Shown here: positions 9,201 through 15,542 of the stretch, piece by piece
How the letters are laid out: each line of letters starts with the position of its first letter
How positions within the stretch are numbered: the stretch's first letter is position 1
NCBI GenBank assembly: GCA_002471225.1
Contig: DKPO01000011.1
Location: forward strand, 1-21,323
DNA length: 21,323 bases
Source of the DNA: Porphyromonadaceae bacterium UBA7332
GTDB taxonomy: Bacteria > Bacteroidota > Bacteroidia > Bacteroidales > UBA7332
Reading direction: 5' to 3'
Program-made: the position numbers and the translations under genes
The notes under the pieces: generated by a model
Databases searched by the model: none
Told to the model about the DNA's origin: nothing
Seen by the model: the letters and a program-made list of their open reading frames with translations, nothing else

Positions 9201-10871
9201 CAGACGAACCGATGCAACGCGGTACGTCGATTCGGGATGAAATGTAAAGATCGGAGCATCCCCCTCTTTGATTGAAATCGTTGTTTGTGGCAGAAGCGGT
9301 GTATTCATATAGTCGACACGTCCGTTCTCGCCAATCGTAAAATGAAGTTTATACGCTTTACCCGCTTCCGATTCTGACGCAAACTGAATATTCAGTGTTG
9401 CATCACCATGAATAACGGGAGTCACATACACACTATCTTGCTGAACAATATTTGGCTGTCCGTTAAATGTCAGCTCATTTAAGATATAACCCGATGCCGG
9501 ATGAATAATGAAGCGCTTCATTTCGGAGCTATCTGCCATTACTTCGGTTCCGTTGATGATGCCTAACCCATCTGCGCGAACAGTACCTTCGCCCTGAATC
9601 TGAACCTGAATAGCAAACGGACGTAATGCAAATTCAATATCCAATACCCCGTTCTCGGTTCCTGCAGGCACAATAAAACGATCTGAAGGCGTTTGTTCAT
9701 TTCCTAAGAAACGTACAGACTTAACGATATATCCATCATTCGGAATAATATCGAAAGAGGTTGCCAGTGCATCGTGAAAAACGACCTGATTATCGGACAC
9801 AACTCCGGTTTTATGTTTTACCTGTCCGCCTGCATTGTGCTTAACCATCACTCCTATTTCGAAGATATCATAGAAAAGATTCCAGTGCTGTGCCTTTTCA
9901 TACGCTCCTTTTGTGCCTACCGGCACGAACAATTTTGCTTCGTCCCAGTTTACACTCCCGAAAGTCATTTCCTGTATGGATGGTACGGCTGATGCTTTTA
10001 CAACAATGTCGCGTAAATTACTACATCCCTGAAAGGGTGTCGAAAGATAACGTAGTGATTCGGGTAGAATAACTTTACGCAGACCCGAACAGGAGTTGAA
10101 TACGCCTGATTCAATATTGCTCAGATTCTTACATACCGATAAATCGATTTCAGTCAGGGAAGAACAAGATGAAAAGGCTGATGAGCCCAAAGATGTCAAA
10201 TCCCGGGGTAAGACAACCTGTTGAAGGGAAGAACATGACTGGAAGTCACCCCAATTGAGCGATGTAATAGACGGAGCCAGAATTACCTTTTTCAAAGAAG
10301 AACAATTATAGAAAGTACTCCCGCTTAAATAATTAATTCGTTCGCTGGCTGACATATCCACGCTTGTAATGCCTGAATAGTAGAATGCATTTGATCCGAT
10401 ATAGAATAACTTATCCGAAAAGATTAAATCGCCTTTCATGCTGCTACACGACGAAAAGGCCGATGATCCGATCGAATCGATACTCAGGGGATCAAATGGA
10501 ATCTGCTGCAACTGATAACAGTTCTCAAAAGCCAATCCTCCAATTTTCCGTACGGATCGGGGAGCAAAGAAATGAGTCAACCCGGACTTATTCCGCATTG
10601 CCTCGGCCGGTATTTCCGTTACATCAGTTCCGGAAATATCCACATAATGCAGATTGCTCATCTGCATTTTCATACTCGAGAAGTCACGCTGATCGAACTT
10701 CCCGGTCACAATTAATTTTGTTACACTCCCCAAGGAGTAACCTTGTTCGCGAAGAGTAGCTGATAACTTGCCTGGTTCAATTAGATGTACCTTTGCCTCT
10801 AATTCGCTGACTTGCGCTATCACTGATAAACAAAAGCAAAAAAGTAAGATTAATAAGTAAAATTTCCTCAT
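3288..10871 (-). CDS. Giant BspA-like leucine-rich repeat protein with dockerin and T9SS sorting domain
   Basis: A 2527-residue exported protein. Signal peptide about 1-20 (LLILLFCFCLSVIAQ). Five BspA-type (LRR_5) blocks lie at about 28-340, 593-815, 819-1109, 1362-1731 and 1736-2102. I count roughly 44 repeats of the 'L--V-LP-SL-SIGS-AF-GCS' type. Each block opens with a non-LRR cap (V-VTG-LN--DF--) and closes with a 'LFVP-G---AY' end cap. Beta-repeat linkers lie at 341-592, 1110-1361 and 2103-2208. An InlB-like repeat follows at 2209-2279 (GYRFIKW), then a canonical two-loop dockerin (2283-2340), a cohesin-like domain (2354-2450) and a T9SS sorting domain (2455-2527). BspA-type LRR proteins of oral and gut bacteria are surface adhesins that bind host or bacterial partners; I infer an adhesive role. 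The gene follows the polysaccharide operon and has its own candidate promoter. I found no frameshift or broken module. Confidence 0.92.
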   Translation of the reverse strand: MRKFYLLILLFCFCLSVIAQVSELEAKVHLIEPGKLSATLREQGYSLGSVTKLIVTGKFDQRDFSSMKMQMSNLHYVDISGTDVTEIPAEAMRNKSGLTHFFAPRSVRKIGGLAFENCYQLQQIPFDPLSIDSIGSSAFSSCSSMKGDLIFSDKLFYIGSNAFYYSGITSVDMSASERINYLSGSTFYNCSSLKKVILAPSITSLNWGDFQSCSSLQQVVLPRDLTSLGSSAFSSCSSLTEIDLSVCKNLSNIESGVFNSCSGLRKVILPESLRYLSTPFQGCSNLRDIVVKASAVPSIQEMTFGSVNWDEAKLFVPVGTKGAYEKAQHWNLFYDIFEIGVMVKHNAGGQVKHKTGVVSDNQVVFHDALATSFDIIPNDGYIVKSVRFLGNEQTPSDRFIVPAGTENGVLDIEFALRPFAIQVQIQGEGTVRADGLGIINGTEVMADSSEMKRFIIHPASGYILNELTFNGQPNIVQQDSVYVTPVIHGDATLNIQFASESEAGKAYKLHFTIGENGRVDYMNTPLLPQTTISIKEGDAPIFTFHPESTYRVASVRLNGEELVSQLQENQLTLPALTQTSQLEILFDVDPVVSVHLSTAGTLQSMLLSHQYQVVKDLRLTGELNESDFYFIRHQLAALQKLDMAQTQVSYQSIPRYLPSDALREKSTLKTVLLPVSLDSIGSNAFYNCTNLADVNWDELEKLQSIGSYAFQSCPALETVSLELLPRLRNIGQHAFEGCNRLSTVTIPQSVTSIGYQAFGMCENMIDAKVLPIVPPVLTSGIFGSNLTLLFVPGESVEAYRTANVWSGYNCISMDAKPVQIHVPAPGMLAASLTAAGHTLADIFSLAVTGDLNAEDFRIMNKSMSSLIEVDLSKSDVTAIPANAFDGKTTLKRVLTSRSIRTIGEKAFNSCRLLETIPFADSIQSIGSNAFQGCSNLSGELIFPRSLTSIGSYAFQGCSKISKADFSAAEGLTSISEHIFQDCRSISEINWGKNIQSIGFYAFNGIGLTKLDLSECKKLNSIGGSAFSSCSDLKQIILPNSDWLSLDGYAFSYSPIQTIVVLSSRTPSIQETTFSGIDYNRTVLYVPTGSAKKYGLTSIWATFTKIEEVGIQTLIGNNGSLLLNGNRLSDQTVLFDTKNDYTFTLLPDPGYVIDSLWINQELQSSELAEVTIPAGTRSASVRVAYALRKFGMHIRIDGSGRVKMGDRLLTSGETLPLDSCSMLPLIITPEAGYEADTIRFNQMGCVLQLDSVYMTPPVTEASELQIRFVPQSEMGQTYRIATRAGRNGRIEYCNTPLIQTSSVKVKEGDRAKFVFIPESGYLIDRVLINGTDVSNQLEGNHLLTDAVSADMRIEASYKVSPVLVIQTNQSGQLQRLINADQRKGVSELTIKGIIGLYEFEFLRDSMEVLSVLDMREARVGNNMGAELYYSDEIPSQAFSKDYSQGKKTLTAVYLPKETRRIGSYAFRHASNLHTINWSDLTKLESIDYEAFCYSGITHVVLPAALKELRNNAFDGCSKLQSADLSQTQLKNIEQYVLNNCVQLTEVKLPVTLTEIGNGAFSSNNRLQKLNLEECALLRRIGENAFSSCGMDTLRLPASVKEIGNSAFNYNSRLVSADLSNLKELKVLAQNIFGSCSDLRHIGLPPNVITIENSAFSGSGLTGTLVLPESVTTIGDQAFQAPSLKFCKVSVTTPPVLGSSVFSSESLIGIFVPESALATYEAHPQWGQYTLLGGERHVTVHVQRGGELAQQIMDQAKVSPATVTHLTVTGTLNETDFGGLRTNMTVLYNLDISKTDVTHLPDGAFRDKRILMTIQLPEGLRQIGNNAFMNCKGLQDTLIIPQGVDRIGDYAFQYCSDLYRVDLPASLTEIGSHAFEYCSRLTQDIHFPKGVRTIGYQAFNGCRNLNGLIQFSEALTNLSSNAFQGCTNIKKVDFSQSAQLQSISGYCFASDSTLTEIILPPALRTIQYYAFQGCSRLDNVVFPQTLQSIEGYAFENNYRLTKLDFSNCSQLNQIGSYAFRGCRSLISVNLPVAMSHIGERAFAGCTALANISVENQIPATMSDQVFEGVKTRSCVLSIPTAAYYQYLTAEQWGQFVQMRKAIDVGVSQGGTVEYIAAIKEDDQTLGQPMAYKLSQRETADKGAILRDASTIYLDENEEIRFVINPEIENGSMKVLYNNVDVTHELQGNTYVATGFTAERGNLVVNFDIESEMNIQASAAQGGSVSGGGIAVYGETVLVKATPDFGYRFIKWTNNGVEVSQEANYSFKAIQSVQLLAHFEQFVSQLGDANGDDRVNISDVVATVDYIIGKNPQAFIFEAADINQDGRVNISDVVAIVDLILNPRQLQSEDETAVNGEIRCSRNGNTLEIVTQEPVFGFEFTYEGALEALPDLDGFDVTLYEKDGKKSVLAYTVSGKGLSDTQSLFRVDTRTRIEEALFVDRKGRELPFTGDFDAVSPENSIRILQNGSQLQIESADPVKMIEIYDLGGRRVKQTTQAVIETHTFGRSTYIIRVITDKEELRTKMILGNRR
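3291..3509 (-). other. T9SS type A C-terminal sorting domain (LRR giant)
   Basis: Residues about 2455-2527. MIEIYDLGGRRVKQ is followed by a strand with TYIIRVITD and a terminal KMILGNRR. This matches the type A pattern, though the usual 'L-KGVY' turn is altered to 'GRSTYIIRV'. Confidence 0.8.
3852..4025 (-). other. Dockerin type I domain, both calcium loops intact (LRR giant)
   Basis: Residues about 2283-2340. Loop 1 DANGDDRVNISD and loop 2 DINQDGRVNISD both carry Asp, Asn, Asp and Asp at positions 1, 3, 5 and 12. Each is followed by a VV-TVDYII / VVAIVDLIL helix. This is a textbook dockerin and the best candidate partner for the cohesin-like domains encoded downstream. Confidence 0.92.
5679..8417 (-). 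repeat. LRR supermodule, second copy
   Basis: Residues 819-1731 of the giant: LRR block, three-part beta-repeat linker, LRR block. It matches the order of the first copy (8427-10790). Shared landmarks are the end cap 'TPSIQETTFSG' against 'VPSIQEMTFGS', the linker phrase 'QLDSVYMTPPV' against 'QQDSVYVTPVI', and 'NGRIEYCNTPLI' against 'NGRVDYMNTPLL'. This copy has more LRRs in its second block (about 11 against 5). Confidence 0.75.
8427..10790 (-). repeat. LRR supermodule, first copy
   Basis: Residues 28-815 of the giant: a block of about 9 LRRs, a linker of three beta repeats (341-592), then about 5 LRRs. It is homologous throughout to 5679-8417, so the pair reflects an internal duplication of roughly 800 codons. 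A fifth LRR block (4566-5666) stands alone. Confidence 0.75.
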
Positions 10872-10897
10872 ATAATTTTATTTATGTTTTTATAGCG

Positions 10898-10905
10898 CAA
10901 AGTTA
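10898..10905 (-). promoter_or_regulatory. Candidate proximal -7 element of the LRR giant
   Basis: The minus strand reads TAACTTTG, an exact match to the Bacteroides -7 consensus TAnnTTTG, about 27 bases before the ATG. I see no good -33 element at the usual distance, so this is weaker than the distal candidate at 10965-10993. Confidence 0.35.
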
Positions 10906-10934
10906 ATTATTACAAGGCATATAATATTCATTTA

Positions 10935-10962
10935 TTTTGTATTTTATTTATTAAATACAAAA
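10935..10962. repeat. A+T-rich inverted repeat in the leader of the LRR giant
   Basis: A perfect 10-base inverted repeat (ttttgtattt at 10935-10944 and aaatacaaaa at 10953-10962) around an 8-base A+T loop. A further copy of the tttgtatt motif lies just upstream. It is too A+T-rich for a normal terminator. It could be an operator, or a weak hairpin in the 5' leader if the distal promoter is used. Confidence 0.5.
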
Positions 10963-10964
10963 TA

Positions 10965-10993
10965 CAAAACTAATACATTCCATAACGATGCAA
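10965..10993 (-). promoter_or_regulatory. Candidate distal promoter of the LRR giant
   Basis: On the minus strand TTG (10991-10993; CTTG with the preceding base) is followed by 18 bases and TAGTTTTG (10965-10972), which fits the Bacteroides -33/-7 layout. A start near 10958 would give a leader of roughly 85 bases that contains the inverted repeat at 10935-10962. The promoter candidate before the polysaccharide operon has the same CTTG and 18-base spacing. Confidence 0.45.
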
Positions 10994-11024
10994 GAAACAG
11001 ATATTGCTGCTGTATCTCAAAAAA

Positions 11025-12113
11025 CTAATTTGTATGTGTAGCTAAACGTATTTGTATAAGGCTACCTGTTATAATGAACAGGATCATCTCTATTAATACA
11101 ATTGAAAGCTGATTTCCATAGGAATGAAGATATAAATGTGTGATAGAAAAGAACGCACTAAATAAAATCAACATAAATGCAGTTTGCTTGTGCGTAAATC
11201 CATACATGAGGAAAAGATGATGAATATGAGACTGATCAGGAGAGAATGGGGATACTCTCCGATAAAGGCGCGAAAAAAACACACGGATCAGATCGACCAA
11301 CGGCAGAAACAGAAGGACAGGCAACAACAAATAATCCGGATACGTACACGATAATTTATTCAATGATTGTATTTGGAGATAATAAATACTCAATGAGGCA
11401 AAGAAAAGGCCTATTAATTGTGACCCGGTATCTCCCATAAAAAGCTTATTGCGTTTTCCATATAAATTATAAATCATAAAAACACTTATTGATCCAATGG
11501 CAGCTGCTAACCAGCAAAGAATATCTGTCTGATTCAGGCTATGAAATAAATAAAAAAAGGCAAGAAGGGCTGTTAAACTTATACCGCCTGCCAAACCATC
11601 GATTCCATCAATCAAATTAATTGCATTAATTATTGTCACAAATATAAGCCAGGTACAAAGAATGCTTATCAGAGGCTCAAAAAAGATGGGATGATTAAAT
11701 GACTCCGGAAGCGGCATACGAATATGTGCAAACCACATACACAATACAACAATAGTCTGCACCAGTATTTTTTGTATTGCATTAAGATGCCATATATCAT
11801 CATATAGTCCTGCCACGAATAAAAGGATCACACCAAACGCAGCAAAGTACATCTGTAGGTTTAACTCAAATAAAGTTATTTCTATATTCCATATATCTGA
11901 CGATTGTAATATTTGCAGCAATAACAGAGTTACAAATACGGCAACCAATATACACACTCCTCCCAATCGTGGTGTCGGGATGCAATGAGAACTCCTTATA
12001 TTGGGGTTATCAATCCAATTTCTTCTGCGGGAAAAACGAACAATAAACGGTATCAGACATTTGGTTATGGCTGCCGAGAAACATACAATCAGTATTATAT
12101 AGAATAAAAACAT
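11025..12113 (-). CDS. wecA: WecA/MraY-family undecaprenyl-phosphate sugar-1-phosphate transferase
   Basis: A 362-residue polytopic inner-membrane enzyme. The family transfers a HexNAc-1-phosphate, usually GlcNAc, from a UDP-sugar to undecaprenyl phosphate and so starts repeat-unit synthesis. Visible motifs: TPRLGG (47-52), the acidic pair LYDD (103-106), NAINLIDGIDGLAGG (163-177), MGDTGSQLIG (226-235), and the SHIHH motif (295-299) characteristic of the WecA branch. About ten hydrophobic segments are present and the length is normal. It is the last gene of the polysaccharide cluster and is separated from the flippase gene by 156 bases, so it may have its own promoter. GGAGG lies only 2 bases before the ATG, closer than usual. 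No WbaP/WcaJ-type initiator is present in the window, so this is the likely initiating transferase. The sugar cannot be read from the sequence; wecA is used as a family symbol. Confidence 0.88.
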   Translation of the reverse strand: MFLFYIILIVCFSAAITKCLIPFIVRFSRRRNWIDNPNIRSSHCIPTPRLGGVCILVAVFVTLLLLQILQSSDIWNIEITLFELNLQMYFAAFGVILLFVAGLYDDIWHLNAIQKILVQTIVVLCMWFAHIRMPLPESFNHPIFFEPLISILCTWLIFVTIINAINLIDGIDGLAGGISLTALLAFFYLFHSLNQTDILCWLAAAIGSISVFMIYNLYGKRNKLFMGDTGSQLIGLFFASLSIYYLQIQSLNKLSCTYPDYLLLPVLLFLPLVDLIRVFFSRLYRRVSPFSPDQSHIHHLFLMYGFTHKQTAFMLILFSAFFSITHLYLHSYGNQLSIVLIEMILFIITGSLIQIRLATHTN

Positions 12114-12269
12114 AACCTCCCGGGATTTATATTTATAGAATATTTCTTTTACTAAAGAACGTTTTATTTATCCAATTATTATTTCACAGATATTATTTCT
12201 GACTTTAAGTGAGATAATTATGCTGCTCAGATACAACTCTGAAAGCCATATAAACATAAAATGGTCCAT
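12114..12269. other. Intergenic gap inside the polysaccharide cluster
   Basis: A 156-base A+T-rich gap between the flippase and the initiating transferase, the only sizeable gap in the cluster. It has a 5-base TCAGA/TCTGA inverted repeat and a 6-base TTCTTT/AAAGAA repeat, both too short to call a terminator. I found no TTG/TAnnTTTG promoter pair. Confidence 0.5.
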
Positions 12270-13565
12270 CTAAGAGTCCATCACTCTTTGTGTACTGTAT
12301 TTTAAAAGAAATAACAACAGAATATTCGCACAAAAAGAGGATAGGGCTAACGATAAAGACGCTGTGCAATAAGGTAAATAATTCAGTAACAACAAAAGCA
12401 ATAGGATAATTGTACCTTCACGAAATATCTGAAAAAAAAATAATCGCCAATTCCGTTTCAAAGAGATTAAATATTGTGCATATACATTTGTCAGTCCGGC
12501 AAATACAGATGTAATACAAAGCACAGACAATACCAGGGGCATTGTCCGATAGGTTGACCCATAAAATGCCGCTATATAAGTTGATAATAGAGCTATCAGA
12601 ATAGCTGGAATAAGTGTTGCTAAAAAATTAACTCTGAGCATCATTTTCAGTTGTCCTGCTATACTCTCTGCTGATTCATCAGCAGATGCCGATAAATGTG
12701 ACAGCATGACATTTTTAAGCATCGCCGGAATAAACAATATCAATGCTACAAATTGTTCAGAAGCATTATATACGCCTAATTGTGAAAAACCCGCATAACG
12801 TATCACTATAATCGGCAAAAGCCATTTTGAGACTGAATAAGCCATTTCCTGCATCGCTATCGGAAAGCTCAATTTTATAAGTTTATGTTCATTTACTTCG
12901 GATGCCTTTTCTTCTCTATTAGCATTATTAGCATGTAAATACTTTTGTATCAATTTATGATTCTGAAAACAAAATAGCATTTGTGATATAAGAAGAGCGT
13001 ATAATGCACCTTCCAATCCGATCCAAAAAGTGAATATCAAAGTAATGCTAAAGGTGAATACTCCATTCCATATATACAGTTTCGCTTGTGAACGATACTG
13101 TTTAATCCCTGCTATAATCCCATTTTGTGTATTCGCGATGGAGTTTAAAAAAACAAGTACAATCAAAAGCAAAAGTACCTTCCCTGAATAATCCACCGTC
13201 ATTATTTTTCGCCATAGTGGATAACATATAGCTGCAAGAAGAATAACAGCCCATGCAAACAAGCTTGTGTAAATATATAATTGCCTGATCACTTTCTGCC
13301 TATCTGATGCATTCTGCCTCTTTGATAATACATATGTAGCCGTATAGCCTAACCCCCAATTAGCAAATAAGCCTATATTGATTAATAGAATTTTAAAGAA
13401 TGAGTAAATCCCATATTGTTCGCTTCCTAAAATTTTTGCAATCAGTACGGATGCTGCCAGAATCAATCCCCTACCGAATGTTGAACCTGCAAGTGCCCAA
13501 AACGAATCTTTTAAAAAAGCATTCCGAAACAAATATTTCTGCAAAACCGATCTGGCATATAACAT
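12270..13565 (-). CDS. wzx: Wzx-type polysaccharide repeat-unit flippase
   Basis: A 431-residue integral membrane protein, almost wholly hydrophobic segments (about 12) with short charged loops, of normal length for the polysaccharide synthase/Wzx family of the MOP superfamily. The N-terminus (DSFWALAGSTFGRGL then AKILGSEQYG) is the family's usual opening, where a helix is followed by the 'LG---YG' turn. A central hydrophilic loop lies near residues 212-228. The role is to move undecaprenyl-pyrophosphate-linked repeat units from the inner to the outer face of the cytoplasmic membrane for Wzy to polymerise. It starts 14 bases after the GT2 gene, within the operon. Transported substrate is not predictable. 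Confidence 0.88.
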   Translation of the reverse strand: MLYARSVLQKYLFRNAFLKDSFWALAGSTFGRGLILAASVLIAKILGSEQYGIYSFFKILLINIGLFANWGLGYTATYVLSKRQNASDRQKVIRQLYIYTSLFAWAVILLAAICYPLWRKIMTVDYSGKVLLLLIVLVFLNSIANTQNGIIAGIKQYRSQAKLYIWNGVFTFSITLIFTFWIGLEGALYALLISQMLFCFQNHKLIQKYLHANNANREEKASEVNEHKLIKLSFPIAMQEMAYSVSKWLLPIIVIRYAGFSQLGVYNASEQFVALILFIPAMLKNVMLSHLSASADESAESIAGQLKMMLRVNFLATLIPAILIALLSTYIAAFYGSTYRTMPLVLSVLCITSVFAGLTNVYAQYLISLKRNWRLFFFQIFREGTIILLLLLLLNYLPYCTASLSLALSSFCANILLLFLLKYSTQRVMDS

Positions 13566-13579
13566 ATTTCTATATGGTG

Positions 13580-14341
13580 TTATTTAAGTAAAATAAATTC
13601 TTTTAGCTTGAAAATATAGCGTAACGATAGCAGTAAAATATTTGAATACACACGATGTTGTTTTAATGCACGCTGATGTTCCCTCATTATAGATACATAA
13701 CTTAAAAGGGTCGCATTACTAATACCTCCTAAGCGCATTGTCACAAAATCCATCTGAATATATTTTGTTTTTATTCTATGTAAATAGAGATATCTCAATA
13801 AAAACTCAAAGTCTGAGCTAATCCGATAATCCAATGAGTAATATCCATACTGCATAAAACATTGTCTGCGAATATAAAAAGAAGGATGTGCAGGCATAAA
13901 TCCCATCCGCATTAAACCCGGAGTAAAAATATCAGAAGAATAATAACGTACGACTTGTCGGGTATTGATCGGTTTTACATATTTCACATCTCCATAAATT
14001 GCCTGGATGGATGTATCGTCAAACTCAGAAGCTATCCGACCCAATATATCATCCGCTGAAAAAAAGTCATCGGAATTCAACAGACCGACAATCTCTCCGG
14101 TCGCTAATTTAATACCTTTATTAATAGCGTCATACAATCCCCTATCAGGTTCACTGATCCATTTCAACCGCCCTTTAAATAGAGCTTCCTGATTTTTAAT
14201 GATCTCCAGTGTTGAATCTGTACTGTTACCATCGACAATAATATATTCGTAATCTTCATGCATCTGACTCAGCACAGATTGAATTGCATCTCCGATAAAC
14301 AAGGCGCTATTCTTGCATACCGTTATGATGGATATTTTCAT
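13580..14341 (-). CDS. GT2-family glycosyltransferase (WcaE-like)
   Basis: A 253-residue GT-A-fold enzyme that would add one sugar from a nucleotide donor to the lipid-linked repeat unit on the cytoplasmic side. Motifs: opening MKISIITVCKN, nucleotide-binding YIIVDGNSTDST (33-44), EPDRGLYDAINKGI (64-77), the metal-binding acidic motif NSDD (89-92), MPAHPSFYIRR (149-159), and ISSDFEFLLR (174-183) with the likely catalytic acidic residue. Length and order match the WcaE-like branch, seen in colanic-acid and other exopolysaccharide clusters. The start codon lies inside the preceding GT4 gene (35-base overlap), so the two are translationally coupled. Sugar specificity is unknown. Confidence 0.87.
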   Translation of the reverse strand: MKISIITVCKNSALFIGDAIQSVLSQMHEDYEYIIVDGNSTDSTLEIIKNQEALFKGRLKWISEPDRGLYDAINKGIKLATGEIVGLLNSDDFFSADDILGRIASEFDDTSIQAIYGDVKYVKPINTRQVVRYYSSDIFTPGLMRMGFMPAHPSFYIRRQCFMQYGYYSLDYRISSDFEFLLRYLYLHRIKTKYIQMDFVTMRLGGISNATLLSYVSIMREHQRALKQHRVYSNILLLSLRYIFKLKEFILLK

Positions 14342-15542
14342 GCTTGTGTTCTTTTAGTAATTCTTTATACAAATCGATATATTGATCAAACTGCTTTTTA
14401 TGATTATAATGCTCCTCAGCCCTTTTGCGGCATTTGTTTGCTAATATTTCTCTATCAGTTTGGTTCAGTATATCCAATGCTCCTCCGATCATATCATATC
14501 TTCCTTTAGGAATAACCACCCCCGTTTCTTTGCAAACAGATTCAGGGCTACCTCCTGAATTATAAGTAATAACAGGTGTTCCACATGCCAAGGCCTCTAA
14601 ATTAACCGTAGGAAAAGTATCTTCATAGGTCAGATTGACAAGGGCCAGAGCTTTTGAATACAACTGTCTTAAACGATCTCTCGATTTAATTCGTTTAAAT
14701 CCGATAATCGAGGAAGGCAAGCCTATTTGTTGCCTGACAGAAAGCCCTATTAATATGATCTTCGTATTTACAGGTAATATCTCTGCTAATTTCAGAAAAT
14801 CAGCCAGTCCTTTTCTCCGGGTCCAGGGATAAGCCACACCTATAACATAGGGAAAATCCAACTCGCCATTAAGAGTTATATCTCTATAAAACTTCGATAA
14901 ATCAATCCCATTTGTTATGCATCTGACTGATTGACCCGAGAAGAACGAATTTTCCAGTTCTTTTGATAACCAACGTGAGACCGGAACAAGTGTCAGATGA
15001 TTCAATTGAAGAAAACTATTCCGCTTAAGTTCCCAATTCCGTTTACTCTGATCTTTAAAAAAAGATGCCGGGTAAGTGCGAAGTTGCGGACAATCATAAC
15101 AACCGGTTTGCCATTTAGTACATCCGATTTGTTCATAAAAAGCACAATGTCCGGTAAATGTCCAACAATCATGTAATGTCCATACTACAGGGTAATTCTT
15201 ACGTTTCAGGTAATCGAATAATACAGGATAATGAATAAAATAACCATGGATATTATGCAAATGAATTATATCGGGGTTGATTCTGTCTATTTCCCGTAAT
15301 AGCCTCAATGTAGCCTTTACGGATGCCAGTCCATGATTATCTCCCAAAAGTGACGATATGCCATGCACATACATATCCCATCGATCGCCGACAGGTATCC
15401 GATACGTATTATTGTCACATCTGTTACGTCCGAATGCGATATAACTTTCGCCACCTGCATTTAAGATATTCGCTTCTATATCTTCACTTATTCTTCCGGT
15501 TGCTGTAATAGCCCGTATGGTGTTAATCTGTAGAATTCTCAT
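14307..15542 (-). CDS. GT4-family glycosyltransferase with Cys-rich insert (WcaC-like)
   Basis: A 411-residue GT-B retaining glycosyltransferase. The N-terminal Rossmann half begins MRILQINT and holds a Cys-rich stretch at about 145-175 (WTLHDCWTFTGHC, then GCTKWQTGCYDCP), typical of a WcaC-like subgroup. The C-terminal half has the donor-binding EX7E region in TFPTVNLEALACGTPVITYNSGGSPE. The 4-base ATGA overlap with the upstream GT4 gene and the 35-base overlap with the downstream GT2 gene place it firmly in the operon. It should act at the inner leaflet in repeat-unit assembly. Acceptor and donor are not predictable. Confidence 0.87.
   Translation of the reverse strand: MRILQINTIRAITATGRISEDIEANILNAGGESYIAFGRNRCDNNTYRIPVGDRWDMYVHGISSLLGDNHGLASVKATLRLLREIDRINPDIIHLHNIHGYFIHYPVLFDYLKRKNYPVVWTLHDCWTFTGHCAFYEQIGCTKWQTGCYDCPQLRTYPASFFKDQSKRNWELKRNSFLQLNHLTLVPVSRWLSKELENSFFSGQSVRCITNGIDLSKFYRDITLNGELDFPYVIGVAYPWTRRKGLADFLKLAEILPVNTKIILIGLSVRQQIGLPSSIIGFKRIKSRDRLRQLYSKALALVNLTYEDTFPTVNLEALACGTPVITYNSGGSPESVCKETGVVIPKGRYDMIGGALDILNQTDREILANKCRKRAEEHYNHKKQFDQYIDLYKELLKEHKHENIHHNGMQE

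Noticed and set aside
3288..10871. The regularly spaced repeats could be taken for a CRISPR array or tandem DNA repeat
   Set aside because: The repetition is at protein level (22-24 residue LRRs with variable sequence); the DNA copies are too diverged and lie in one open frame.
1..10871. A true cellulosome gene cluster
   Set aside because: No glycoside hydrolase, carbohydrate-binding or other catalytic domain is visible in the three proteins; only structural and adhesive modules are seen.
12114..12269. Terminator or promoter between the flippase and the initiating transferase
   Set aside because: Inverted repeats are only 5-6 bases and no convincing promoter pair was found, so neither is called.
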